Assembly (NCBI GenBank): GCA_046160425.1
Contig: JBJXGP010000363.1
Span: forward strand, 6,773-70,772
Direction: 5' to 3'
Source of the DNA: JAQCEJ01 sp046160425
Lineage (GTDB): Bacteria; Planctomycetota; Planctomycetia; Planctomycetales; Planctomycetaceae
DNA length: 64,000 bases
Positions 33,764 through 43,352 of this stretch are shown one piece after another. How positions within the stretch are numbered: the first letter of the stretch is position 1; the number at the start of each line of letters is the position of its first letter. The notes beneath the pieces were generated by a model. It ran no database searches. It was not told the DNA's origin and was given only the letters and a program-made list of their open reading frames with translations. A program made the translations under genes and the position numbers.

Positions 33764-35068
33764 ATGAGCAACGTTCAGGAAGCAAAACGGCGAGTGGTGA
33801 TTACCGGTATGGGAATCGTCAGTCCCATCGGTATCGGTATCGATTCGTTCTGGAACAATTTGTCGAACGGCAAGAGCGGAGTTTCTACCCTCGAAGTGCT
33901 GAAGGACTATGCTCTTCCCAATAACATCGGCGCGGAAGTCAAGGATTTCACGGAAGAGACCGCGAAGAAAGTATACCTCAAGGAACTTCGCAAGAGCCTC
34001 AAGGTCATGTGCCGGGAAATCCAGCTCGGCGTCGCGTCGGCCTGCATGGCTCTGGAGAATTCAAAGCTCGACTTGAATGCCATCAATCATGAACGCCTGG
34101 GAATCGACTTTGGCGCCGACCTGATGCTCAGCCCGCCGGCAAATCTCAAAGATGGCTGCTTCGCTTGTTCGGATGACGAGTCCAAAGTATTTCGCATCGA
34201 CGATTGGGGAAAAAGCGGTCTCGATAACATGGAACCGCTCTGGCTGCTCAAATATCTCCCCAACATGCCGGCCTGCCATATCGGCATTTATGCCGACGCC
34301 CGCGGCCCAAATAACTCCATCACGCAGGCGGAAGCGGCGGGAAACCTGGCGATGACCGAAGCCTTTCATATCATCGAGCGCAACAACGCCGATATCATGA
34401 TTGTCGGCTGTACCGGTTCGCCGCTGGTTCCTATCAAATCGATGCACGTCGCCACGTGGGGTGAATGTTCTTCCGGTCCGGACGTTCGATGTCGGCCCTT
34501 CGATTTGAATCGAAACGGACAGGTATTCGGCGAAGGGGCCTGCACGCTCATTCTCGAAGAAGAGTCGCACGCACGCGCCCGCGGCGCAAAGATTTACGGC
34601 ACAATTCTCGGCGGAGGAAGCTCATGCGTTTCGCCGGTGAGATCCGATGACGCGACGCGACTCGCTCTCGTCAACTCGATGAGACAGGCGCTGCACGATG
34701 CCGGTATGTCACCCCGGCAGATCGGGCACATCAACGCTCACGGCGATGGAACCCGTCGCCGCGATGAGCAGGAAGCCCAAGCCATTCTGGATGTCTTCGG
34801 AGAGGCGGGGCGGGAAGTTCCCGTGACGTCGTTCAAGAGTTATTGGGGGAATTCGTCGGCGGGATGTGGAATCCACGAGATCGCCGGTTCGCTGCTCGGC
34901 CTGAATCACGGATGCGTTCTTCCCACACTCAATTACGAGACGCCCGACCCGAAGTGCCCGCTCAATGTGGTTCACGGCAAAATGCTGCCGGTGACGAACA
35001 AGGTTTTCATCAAGTCCGACATCACGCCGATGGGTCAGGCGAGTTCGGTCGTCATCCAGGGTGCGTAA
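33764..35068 (+). CDS. Ketosynthase-like protein without catalytic triad (KS-beta/CLF-like)
   Basis: 434 aa from the ATG at 33764. It has the thiolase-like beta-ketoacyl synthase fold throughout: RRVVITGMGIVSPIG at the start and INAHGDGTRRRDEQEA with H326. However, the nucleophile position in GPNNSITQAEAAG is E190 where FabF has Cys, the second active histidine is N363 (KSYWGNSSAG versus KGHLGH), and the C-terminal GFGG loop reads DITPMG. It therefore cannot perform a normal condensation. Chain-length factors and KSQ domains are known Cys-less relatives. It may pair with FabF or another ketosynthase. It stands as a single gene. Confidence 0.8.
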   Translation: MSNVQEAKRRVVITGMGIVSPIGIGIDSFWNNLSNGKSGVSTLEVLKDYALPNNIGAEVKDFTEETAKKVYLKELRKSLKVMCREIQLGVASACMALENSKLDLNAINHERLGIDFGADLMLSPPANLKDGCFACSDDESKVFRIDDWGKSGLDNMEPLWLLKYLPNMPACHIGIYADARGPNNSITQAEAAGNLAMTEAFHIIERNNADIMIVGCTGSPLVPIKSMHVATWGECSSGPDVRCRPFDLNRNGQVFGEGACTLILEEESHARARGAKIYGTILGGGSSCVSPVRSDDATRLALVNSMRQALHDAGMSPRQIGHINAHGDGTRRRDEQEAQAILDVFGEAGREVPVTSFKSYWGNSSAGCGIHEIAGSLLGLNHGCVLPTLNYETPDPKCPLNVVHGKMLPVTNKVFIKSDITPMGQASSVVIQGA

Positions 35069-35088
35069 AGCCCCGTCCGGCGCAAATC

Positions 35089-35129
35089 AAAAAAACCGCG
35101 GCCCGGTTCACAGTGAAACCGGACCGCGG
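35089..35129 (-). terminator. Intrinsic terminator of the TPR gene
   Basis: Stem CCGCGGCCCGGTT / AACCGGACCGCGG at 35096-35129 with a CACAGTGA-type loop and one mismatch. On the minus strand it is followed by a run of seven T (35089-35095). It is placed 39 bp past the stop of the minus-strand TPR gene and also just after the plus-strand ketosynthase-like gene. Confidence 0.8.
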
Positions 35130-35167
35130 AACACCACCTGGGTTCTGAAAACTTCGCATAGTTCGGA

Positions 35168-36721
35168 CTAGCGTTTTTCGATGATCGCCGGCTGGGCAGC
35201 CTGCTGAGTGTTCGAGAACTTCTTCATGTAGAATTCCGCACCGCGGTAGGCCCACATGTGCTTGCCCTTGCTCTCCATTGCCAGGCGGAAGTTATCCACC
35301 GCAGACGACGGATCGCTCGATTGCAATTTCTTGAGTCCGATGAAGAAGTGTGCCTCGCAAATTTTGGCGTCCTTTTCATTCGCAGGAGCCGCTTCGGCCA
35401 CTTTAATCAAGTCCTGTTCGCTCATCGCACCCATGAGGTGAATGATCAGGTTGTCGACCCAGTCGCGTTGCACGACGGCACGCTTGAGGCTGTCGCTGAA
35501 CCGCTGACGGGCGACGTCCTGCTGGCCCGTAACCACCATCGTCCAGTACTGCCACGTATTCAAGTGGCGGGCGGTCGAATCGAGTTCGAAAGCCTTGGCA
35601 AAAGCGGCCAGGGCACCGGGCTTGTCGTCCGACAGGAATCGAGCAAAGCCCATGTTGGCGATGGCAATCGAGTCTTTCGGGTCGTTATCGGAAACGAACT
35701 TGTAGTCGGCAATCGCTTCCTGGAACTTGCCCTGAGCCATGAGCGCGTCGCCGCGAAGGGTGTGAACCCAGGCCTGTTCTGCATCCATCTTCAACGACTG
35801 ATTGAGATCGTTGATGGCGGCTTCGGGATCCCCTTCTTGAATCAGTGCATAACCGCGGTTCGTGAAGGCGCTGATGTGGTTCGGGTCGAGTTCGATGGCG
35901 CGGGTGAAATCGATGATCGCGTCCTGAACCCGTCCCTGCTTCTGCAGAAACATGCCGCGATTGTTGTAGACCACCGCATTGCTCGGATACGTTGCCACCG
36001 TCTTGTCAAAAATGTCCAAGGCTTCGGCATTCTTGCCAACCGCGGCATACGCTTCGGCCAGGCCGACCAGCGAACCGAGATTGGTGGACACGAGTTTCAC
36101 CGATTCCGCGAAGTCGACGACGGCAGCGTCGTTTCTCTTCAGGAAATTATTGATCGTGCCGCGTTGATAGAGAACATTGGCGCGATCGTCAGGCTTCAGA
36201 TTGGTGCGTGCGAGAACCTGGGCGGCGATCTCCAGAGCCGATTCGGCGTGTTTGTTGTCCGATTCGATCGAGGCCAAGTTCACCATTCCGTATAAATACG
36301 GGAGATAGTAGTTGATGATCGTGCCGTTCGAAACGCGAATCGATTCGCGCGCGTCGGCGATGGCGTCCCGAATGAGCTTGGCGTCATTCCGGTTCGTCCC
36401 CAGTTCGGCGCGGGCGCTGGATCGGAGATACAGGGCCACGTGGTCCTTGGGATTCTGCGTCAGCACGCCGGTCGTCAATTGAATCGAGCGGGCGAAATCG
36501 CCGGTCGAATAAGCCTGTTCGGCTTCGATCTTGATGCGTTCGTGCGTCGGATTCAGAGGCTGCTGCGCCGGCGCGGCGGCATTCGTCGTATCGGTGACGG
36601 TTGGTGTTTCTTTCTTGGCGTCGTTGTTCTTGCGGAACTGAAAAGCTTCAGCCGGAGAATTCGTGAGACTGCACGCAATCACGCAAAGTCCCGCGGAATG
36701 TTTTATCAGTCGAGAGATCAT
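35168..36721 (-). CDS. Secreted TPR-repeat protein
   Basis: 517 aa. Signal peptide to about residue 26 (TNSPAEA). After a low-complexity linker come about ten TPR motifs between residues 60 and 420, for example AVVYNNRGMFLQKQGRVQDAI followed by DFTRAIELDPN, and ISAFTNRGYALIQEGDPEAAI. It is likely a periplasmic scaffold. It is transcribed toward the ketosynthase-like gene and ends in a strong intrinsic terminator. No partner genes are adjacent and no enzymatic motif is seen. Confidence 0.82.
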   Translation of the reverse strand: MISRLIKHSAGLCVIACSLTNSPAEAFQFRKNNDAKKETPTVTDTTNAAAPAQQPLNPTHERIKIEAEQAYSTGDFARSIQLTTGVLTQNPKDHVALYLRSSARAELGTNRNDAKLIRDAIADARESIRVSNGTIINYYLPYLYGMVNLASIESDNKHAESALEIAAQVLARTNLKPDDRANVLYQRGTINNFLKRNDAAVVDFAESVKLVSTNLGSLVGLAEAYAAVGKNAEALDIFDKTVATYPSNAVVYNNRGMFLQKQGRVQDAIIDFTRAIELDPNHISAFTNRGYALIQEGDPEAAINDLNQSLKMDAEQAWVHTLRGDALMAQGKFQEAIADYKFVSDNDPKDSIAIANMGFARFLSDDKPGALAAFAKAFELDSTARHLNTWQYWTMVVTGQQDVARQRFSDSLKRAVVQRDWVDNLIIHLMGAMSEQDLIKVAEAAPANEKDAKICEAHFFIGLKKLQSSDPSSAVDNFRLAMESKGKHMWAYRGAEFYMKKFSNTQQAAQPAIIEKR

Positions 36722-37684
36722 CTTCTATCGTTCCTTGTACTCAGGAGCCCAATGGGTATGCGAGACTATCGGACATGGTTTATTCGGAGGCGAACGGACC
36801 GTCGTTCGCGACGCGATCTTTCCGGGATGACAATTTGCCCGACACCCGCCATGTGGAGATACAGAATGTCACTGTGTCATTCTGGTCCAGTTACGGCAGG
36901 TCAGTTTTTGAAGCGTGAGGGGACCACAAACCTCATTCAAAGCCGATCTCGCAGGATCATCCTTCCAATCATTTCAGTTTTTTCAGGCATAAGAGAATTC
37001 ACTCCCCTCACACGAAAAATCGGCTGATTCGTCGCGAGAGGAAACGAAAATCAGATCGGTGATTTGGGAATTTTCGATACCGCCCTGAACGATCCCGATC
37101 TCTGATACGAGTCCTATAACCCGAGCAATCGGGTCGCATTGATCCCTTATTCCTGCTTCTGTGAATAAGTGTCCCAGAGCATAAATATCCTCAAGATTCA
37201 CCAAGTTTCGCTGGGTCGGAGAACAGACCCGGTTGACCGGAGGCAGCCGATCCCTAAAATCTTTGTAATTGTCCGCTTATGCCAAATCTTTCGCGTGGGG
37301 GAGTCTCGAGAGTTTCATGAATTGGGCGGCGTGATGCTTGACATGTGGATTCAGGCATATTAACTTGTGCAGAGTTCTGCGACGAAATTCTATCGCCATC
37401 ATGGAGATGGTCTTTTCCGTTCAGAACCGTTAGATACGGTCAAAAGGCTTATGGAGCACTCGGTCGCGTTAACCCGAAAGACAGTCTCCCTAAACCATAA
37501 GGTTGTGTTGTTCCGCGATTTCGGAATAATTCGACGGGCTGACGATGTCTTCCGCCAGGGGAAGTGAATATGTAGACGGCTATGGAATCGTTAGTTCCGT
37601 GTTGATTTTCCAGCCATTCGACCGTGGGCGTTTGTCTCCGGCAGAATGTCTGGTTCGCGAATATCGGAGAGAATTCGCGACGAA

Positions 37685-37710
37685 AGTGGGACATGTGCCC
37701 GCTTTTTTTA
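37685..37710 (+). terminator. Candidate intrinsic terminator upstream of nusA
   Basis: AGTGGG-ACATGTG-CCCGCT followed by seven T. It is immediately preceded by a perfect 8-bp hairpin (TCGCGAAT / ATTCGCGA, 37655-37680). It implies that a transcript, possibly non-coding, ends here. Confidence 0.6.
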
Positions 37711-37723
37711 TTAGATGTGACTG

Positions 37724-37858
37724 TTGAGCAATCATCGGGATGTTGAACGAACGGTAGAGAGAATCCTCGAACCGGTACGATCACTTGGTCGTTGGCGACC
37801 TGATCCACCGAATCGATACTTGAGAAGACTTCGGGTCAGCAAATCGTCGAAGCGTTAA
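37724..37858 (+). pseudogene. Possible rimP N-terminal remnant
   Basis: A TTG-started 44-codon frame reads SNHRDVERTVERILEPVRSLG, which resembles the first helix of RimP, the gene normally placed before nusA. Homology is lost after about 24 residues, and the space to nusA is far too short for RimP (about 150 aa). The similarity is short and could be chance. Confidence 0.25.
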
Positions 37859-37976
37859 ATCATGCGGGACAATCGCTGAACCGCGAAATCGCTTCGACGA
37901 CCATCTGCGGATTCGACCCGTTGACAGGATATGGAGTTGATCGGTGGCCACGACGCCACTGTGCGAAAGGACGACC

Positions 37977-39404
37977 ATGAACGGCAATGAGTTATTGCGA
38001 ATCGTCGATGCGATCCATCGCGACAAGGGGATCGATAAGGAGATCGTCTTTGAAGGCATCGAGCAGTCCATCCTCTCCGCCATTCGGCGCCATTATGGGG
38101 AGGAATGCGAATACAAGATCAGCATCCATCGCGAATCGGGTGAACCGAGCGTCCAGGTCGACGGCCGCGACCTGACTCCCGACGAACTCGGACGCATCGC
38201 CGCTCAAACCGCTAAACAGGTGATGATTCAGAAGATCCGCGAAGCCGAGCGCGATTCGCAGTTCGACGAATATATGGCAATGCGCGGCCAGACGGTCTCC
38301 GGCGTGGTGACGCGCATGGAAGGGGGAACCGCATCGATCAACCTCGGCAAAGTTGAAGGGATCCTCCCCCGCGGCGAACAGATTCCCGGTGAATCGCATC
38401 GCGTCGGGGAACGGGTTCGCGCGGTGGTGCTCGACGTCAAGAAATCGGGGAGCCGCGTTAAAATCATCTTGTCGCGCGCGCATCCCGATCTGGTGCGACG
38501 GCTGTTCGAACTCGAAATCCCTGAAGTCGCCGAACGCATCATCGACGTCCGCTCGCTGGCCCGCGAAGCGGGTTACCGCAGCAAGGTCGCCGTCTCGTGC
38601 ATCGATAACAGCATCGACTGCGTGGGGGCCTGCGTTGGCGTCAGAGGTTCACGTATCAAGAACATTGTCGACGAACTGGCGGGCGAACGAATCGACATCG
38701 TCCGCTGGAACGACTCGTTGCAGGTACTCGTTCCGAACGCTCTCCAGCCGGCTGAAGTCGAAGAAGTCATTTTGTGCCCGATGTTGGGACGCGTCATCGT
38801 GCTGGTTCGCGACGATCAGCTTTCTCTGGCCATCGGCAAGAAAGGCCAGAATGTCCGTCTCGCATCGAAACTGGTGGGTTGGGACATCGAAGTCATGACG
38901 CGCGACGAATTGAACGAACAACTCGACAAATCGGTGCAGGCGTTTTCTTCGATCGCGCATATCACCGAAGACCTGGCGGAAAACCTCGTCTCCCAGGGTT
39001 TTTTCAGCTTTTATGACCTGTCGGTCATCGAACCCGATCAGCTCGCGGAACTGGGAGGCCTGACCGAAGAACAAGTTGACACCATCGTCGCCCGGGCAGA
39101 CAAAGAAAGCATCCGCGAAGAGGCCGAGGAAGAAGCGACGCGACAATCCAAGCGCAATGCCATGATGGATTCGTCTCGCTCCGGCCGGAACGGCAAAGAT
39201 GTCGTCGCTGCTGTGGAGAGCAAGCCCGTTACAGCCGAAGCCGTTTCGGAAACCGCCGAAACGGTTGCTGAAAATGTAGAAGCCGAACCGGAAATTGCGG
39301 ATGCCGACGCGGAGGACTCCATCGGTAACGTGGCTGAGACTCCGGTCGAAGAGTCCGGCATAACCGATGAAGAATCGGCCTCCGCCGAACCTGGAAATTC
39401 TTGA
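37977..39404 (+). CDS. nusA: Transcription termination/antitermination protein NusA
   Basis: 475 aa from the ATG at 37977, with AAAGGA 6 bp upstream. NusA N-terminal domain (residues 1-125), S1 domain (GQTVSGVVTRMEGGTASINLG, near 105-175), then two KH domains (CVGACVGVRGSRIKNIVDELAGERIDIV and SLAIGKKGQNVRLAS), and a helix-hairpin-helix-like segment. The last 80 residues are an acidic low-complexity tail rich in A, E and T. It binds RNA polymerase and controls pausing. It is followed by infB after 287 bp. Confidence 0.95.
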   Translation: MNGNELLRIVDAIHRDKGIDKEIVFEGIEQSILSAIRRHYGEECEYKISIHRESGEPSVQVDGRDLTPDELGRIAAQTAKQVMIQKIREAERDSQFDEYMAMRGQTVSGVVTRMEGGTASINLGKVEGILPRGEQIPGESHRVGERVRAVVLDVKKSGSRVKIILSRAHPDLVRRLFELEIPEVAERIIDVRSLAREAGYRSKVAVSCIDNSIDCVGACVGVRGSRIKNIVDELAGERIDIVRWNDSLQVLVPNALQPAEVEEVILCPMLGRVIVLVRDDQLSLAIGKKGQNVRLASKLVGWDIEVMTRDELNEQLDKSVQAFSSIAHITEDLAENLVSQGFFSFYDLSVIEPDQLAELGGLTEEQVDTIVARADKESIREEAEEEATRQSKRNAMMDSSRSGRNGKDVVAAVESKPVTAEAVSETAETVAENVEAEPEIADADAEDSIGNVAETPVEESGITDEESASAEPGNS

Positions 39405-39691
39405 CGAATCAAAAATACAATGTCCTATCTCATCAGGGGAGAATTGAAAAGCCGACACTTACCCACTGACCGAACGATGACTTTTTGAACGCCATGCGCG
39501 GTTGATCGAACCCGCCGGCGTCACCGCGATGGGTCGTTTGCAACCTCGATTGTCCAATCGAATGACTGCGGTAACAGTCGACAACTTTTACCGCAATCGT
39601 GGCACTAAAACGACGACTTACCCTCCTTACTGCAGAATTTCCGCCGACTGTCCCACACGCGTACAGCCGGCTAAGTGATAGAGGTATTAAC

Positions 39692-42520
39692 GTGACGCAA
39701 TCACGTACGAAAGAACCGACTCCCGCCGAGAAAGAGACCAAGATTCGTCTCTTTACCCTGGCAAAGGAACTCGGACTCGACAGCAAAGAGCTGATCAAGT
39801 ACTGCAATGAGGCCGGCATCCAGGTCAAAGCATCTGTCCTGGCGAGTATCACCCCCGACGAACGGGATATTGTCCTTCAATATCTGGAGACACAGCGCAA
39901 GACGTCCCCCGCCGCTCCCGGGCCGGACGAGGCTCAGAAATCCCCGCAGCGCGATCGCGCTGCGGAATTCGTCGGCAAGATCCGCTCGATCAAAACGATG
40001 GCTCCCCGGATGGTCAGCCCCAAACCGATTCAACCCAAGGGGGCCGATTCGACCGCACAACCGGGTGACGAGACTGACGTGACCGAAGACGACGGCGGCG
40101 AATCCAGAGTCGACGAGTCCGTGGCGGAATCGCCTGCGGCTCGCGACACCGGTACTCCGGCGGGATTGGCTTCCGACGCGCCGATCGTCTCGCCGCGCGC
40201 GACCCCATTGGCGGGGACTGAAACCGGATCTCCAACGGTCGGCAAATTGTCGCCGCACTCGAAAGAGGATTACGTTTCCGCCTTTGGATCCACCGGCACG
40301 CCGATGCGAGAAATGAAACCCCGCAGTTCGTCGGCCGATCGCCGAACCAAAGAAAAAGCAAAACCATCACTTCCGGCGATCGCTGCTCCGCCGACGATGA
40401 AGCCTCCCAAGCAGAAAACGCCCAAGCCCGAAGAGGGACCGGCACAAAAACCGGATCTCCGCTTCACGGCCGAGACGATGGAACAGCACAGCCCGCTCGC
40501 CGCACACCTCAAAAAGCATACCGAAAAGAAAAAGCGAGACGACGAGTTGCTGGGTGAAGCGGAGCCGCGCCGCGGCGGGACCAAGATCGGCAGTACCGAT
40601 TTAGCGGATTCGAGACAACAAAGACGAGAAAAACGGCGTCTGGCTCGTCCAGCCCAGGCCACCGAAGAAGAAGAAGCGATTCCTCAGCGCGGGGTTGCGG
40701 CGCCCCGCCGACGGCGGCTCAAACCGCAGTCCAGTTCCTTCACCAAGACCTCCGCTGAAGTCGATCTGCCGATCACCGTCCGCAGCCTTTCGGAAGCGAT
40801 GGGACGGACGGCGAAGATTCTGCTCCAGACGCTGTTCAATCAAGGCCAAATGGCTACGATCAATACCACGCTGGCCGAAGAAGTCGCTCAGGAGTTGGCG
40901 CTGGAACTCGGTGTCGATCTCGTCATTCGTCGCCCCAAATCACTTGAAGAGACTCTCTTGGAATCCGTACAAACCGAAGATGACCCGGCCGATCTCGTCA
41001 CGCGCTCCCCCATCATCACCATCCTGGGACACGTCGACCACGGCAAAACGACCCTGCTCGACAAGATACGCTCGGCCAACGTGGCGGCCGGCGAAGCGGG
41101 TGGCATCACTCAGCATATCGCCGCGTACCAGGTCGAACATCACGGTCAGAAAATCACGTTTGTCGATACCCCCGGTCACGCGGCCTTCGGCGAAATGCGC
41201 GCTCGCGGGGCCAACGTCACCGATATCGTCGTGCTTGTGGTCGCGGCGGATGACGGCGTCATGCCGCAAACCGTCGAATGCATCAGCCATGCCAAAGCGG
41301 CGGGAGTCCCCATGGTCGTGGCGATGAACAAAATCGACAAGCCGAGCGCCAACGAACAGAAAGTCCTTCAGGAACTGGCCACGCATAACGTTCTCGCGGT
41401 CGAGTGGGGTGGCGATACCGAAGTCGTCCGTACGTCGGCCACGACCGGAAAAGGGATCGAGCAGTTGCTCGAAACGTTGCTGCTCACCGCCGAATTGAAC
41501 GAACTGAAAGCCAATGTCCAGCGTCCCGCCAGCGGCGTTTGTCTCGAAGCCTTCCGCGATGAAGGCCGCGGCAACATCGCCTGGATGATGGTTCGCCAGG
41601 GGACGCTGCGCATCGGTGATTTCGTTCTCTGCGGACCGGCCTGCGGACGCATTCGATCCATGTACAACGACCGCGATCAGGAACTATCGGAAGCGGGTCC
41701 GTCGACCCCGGTCAAAGTCGCCGGTCTCGATTCGATCCCCGGCGCGGGAGATATTTTTACGGTCGTCCAGGATCTCGATGCGGCCCGCGAAGTCGCCGGT
41801 GACCGCCGCGACAAAGGGCGAACGGATTCGATTGCCCGTCAGCGCGGCGGCGGACCGCGCACGCTGGAAGACATTCTCGCCACCGCTCGCGGCGGGATCG
41901 CACAAGACCTTCCGCTGATCATCAAGGCCGATACGCTCGGCTCGATCGAAGCCCTGCGCAGCGAACTGGGACGGTTTGAACATCCGGAAGTTCGCGTCAA
42001 ACTGCTGCACGACGGCGTGGGGGGAGTCAACGAAAGCGACGTGACGCTGGCAAGCGCATCGGGGGCGATCATCGTCGCCTTCCACGTCATCCCCGAAGAC
42101 CGTGCTCAAATGCTCGCCGAACAGTTGGGAGTCGACATCCGGCGTTACAACATCATTTACGAAGTCATCGACGACATCAAGCTGGCGCTGGAAGGGATGC
42201 TCACTCCCGAGCGGGTCCAGGTTCCGACCGGACGCGCCATCGTGCTGCGAACATTCCATATTTCCCGGTACGGTACGGTTGCGGGATGCCGCGTGCTCAA
42301 CGGCACGATCGAACGCAACAATCAGATTCGCGTGATCCGGGATCAAAAGCTGTTGAACGAATACCCGATTGCCTCGTTGAAGCGCGAAAAGGACGATGCC
42401 CGTGAAGTTCGCGAAGGGATGGAATGCGGGATTCGCATCGATGGATTCAACGACGTCAAAGAAGGAGATTTGCTGGAGGCTTACCGCGTCGAAGAAATCA
42501 AGCGCAAACTCGAACCGTAA
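39692..42520 (+). CDS. infB: Translation initiation factor IF-2
   Basis: 942 aa from a GTG at 39692 with GAGG 7 bp upstream. IF2_N domain (IRLFTLAKELGLDSKELIKYC), a long basic, Pro/Lys-rich linker (about 90-370), a second IF2_N-like segment, then the GTPase with G1 GHVDHGKTT, G3 DTPGHAAF and G4 NKID. Domains II to IV follow, ending LEAYRVEEIKRKLEP. It delivers initiator tRNA to the 30S subunit. Linked to nusA and rbfA as in most bacteria. Confidence 0.97.
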   Translation: MTQSRTKEPTPAEKETKIRLFTLAKELGLDSKELIKYCNEAGIQVKASVLASITPDERDIVLQYLETQRKTSPAAPGPDEAQKSPQRDRAAEFVGKIRSIKTMAPRMVSPKPIQPKGADSTAQPGDETDVTEDDGGESRVDESVAESPAARDTGTPAGLASDAPIVSPRATPLAGTETGSPTVGKLSPHSKEDYVSAFGSTGTPMREMKPRSSSADRRTKEKAKPSLPAIAAPPTMKPPKQKTPKPEEGPAQKPDLRFTAETMEQHSPLAAHLKKHTEKKKRDDELLGEAEPRRGGTKIGSTDLADSRQQRREKRRLARPAQATEEEEAIPQRGVAAPRRRRLKPQSSSFTKTSAEVDLPITVRSLSEAMGRTAKILLQTLFNQGQMATINTTLAEEVAQELALELGVDLVIRRPKSLEETLLESVQTEDDPADLVTRSPIITILGHVDHGKTTLLDKIRSANVAAGEAGGITQHIAAYQVEHHGQKITFVDTPGHAAFGEMRARGANVTDIVVLVVAADDGVMPQTVECISHAKAAGVPMVVAMNKIDKPSANEQKVLQELATHNVLAVEWGGDTEVVRTSATTGKGIEQLLETLLLTAELNELKANVQRPASGVCLEAFRDEGRGNIAWMMVRQGTLRIGDFVLCGPACGRIRSMYNDRDQELSEAGPSTPVKVAGLDSIPGAGDIFTVVQDLDAAREVAGDRRDKGRTDSIARQRGGGPRTLEDILATARGGIAQDLPLIIKADTLGSIEALRSELGRFEHPEVRVKLLHDGVGGVNESDVTLASASGAIIVAFHVIPEDRAQMLAEQLGVDIRRYNIIYEVIDDIKLALEGMLTPERVQVPTGRAIVLRTFHISRYGTVAGCRVLNGTIERNNQIRVIRDQKLLNEYPIASLKREKDDAREVREGMECGIRIDGFNDVKEGDLLEAYRVEEIKRKLEP

Positions 42521-42702
42521 TCCGGTTCGCATCGCGCGACGAACGATTTCCCGTACCCGCCGGCGAACACTTTTCGTCGGGGTTTCAAGAGAGATCGGCG
42601 CGACGACCGCTGGACGACGTTACTCCAGCGGAAAAGACGATGATTCGGGCCGCCGATGGGCTGAAATTCAGGCTTCAGATACGCGAGTCAAACGCACCAC
42701 GC

Positions 42703-43263
42703 ATGAGCTCACGCAGGACCGCAAAATTGGCGCATGCCATCTTGGAAACGGTCAGCACGACGATCCTGTTTAACCTCAAGGATCCTCGTGTTAAGAATGT
42801 CACCGTTTTGAATGTGGAAGTGGCCGACGATCTTCGGACCGCCAAGGTCTATGTTTCCGTCATGGGTGACGACAAATCGCAGTCGTTGTGCATGCACGGC
42901 TTGCGTTCGGCGCGGGGCTTCATTCAATCCAAACTGGCGAGCCGTCTGGATACCCGCTATACCCCGGTCCTGACGTTCATACTCGACCAAAGTCTCAAAC
43001 TCAGCGCGGAAGCCGCGCGAATATTGAGAGAGGTTCTTCCCTCCGAGAATCCTCCGCTCCCCGGCGAGGAGATTTCCGATGACGCGATGTCGAATGACGC
43101 ATTCACCGACAACGATGGAAACGAACCCGATTCGGAGTCTGAGGACGCCTCGGCGGAAACTATCAATGACGTGGATGACTCACCGGAGGTCAGGCCGCCG
43201 GTCTCCTCGACGTCGACGGATTCGACACACCCTCAGCGTTCACCCCCTCCGACATCGGGCTGA
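42703..43263 (+). CDS. rbfA: Ribosome-binding factor A with acidic C-terminal extension
   Basis: 186 aa from the ATG at 42703 (MSSRRTAKLAHAILE). An ATG at 42640 has a better ribosome site (GGAAAA) and would add 21 residues. KH-like RbfA core: DPRVKNVTVLNVEVADDLRTAKVYVSVMG, then LASRLDTRYTPVLTFILDQSLK. RbfA helps mature the 16S rRNA 5' end. About 70 residues beyond the normal end are acidic and Ser/Pro-rich and may be unstructured. Confidence 0.9.
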   Translation: MSSRRTAKLAHAILETVSTTILFNLKDPRVKNVTVLNVEVADDLRTAKVYVSVMGDDKSQSLCMHGLRSARGFIQSKLASRLDTRYTPVLTFILDQSLKLSAEAARILREVLPSENPPLPGEEISDDAMSNDAFTDNDGNEPDSESEDASAETINDVDDSPEVRPPVSSTSTDSTHPQRSPPPTSG

Positions 43264-43352
43264 TACGCCTCGCAATTGCGAAAGTGTGGCGTTGGTTCCG
43301 TCGATTCTCTTCCAGTAGTTCAGTTTTCTTTCTGTAATGGACAATCGAAATT

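Larger units (their letters stand above)
36722..37976. other. 1.25-kb gene-free region between the TPR gene and nusA
   Basis: The longest gene-free stretch in the window. It contains hairpins CAGAATG...CATTCTG (about 36863-36885), TTGAA-GCG-TGAGG...CCTCA-TTCAA (about 36909-36940), TCGCGAAT...ATTCGCGA (37655-37680) and a plus-strand terminator at 37685-37710. A 44-codon frame at 37724 resembles the start of RimP. The stretch could hold an unannotated RNA ending at 37710; no known RNA family was recognised. Confidence 0.4.

Noticed and set aside
36909..36940. Hairpin TTGAA..TTCAA as a terminator
   Set aside because: No T-run follows the stem on either strand in the needed direction.
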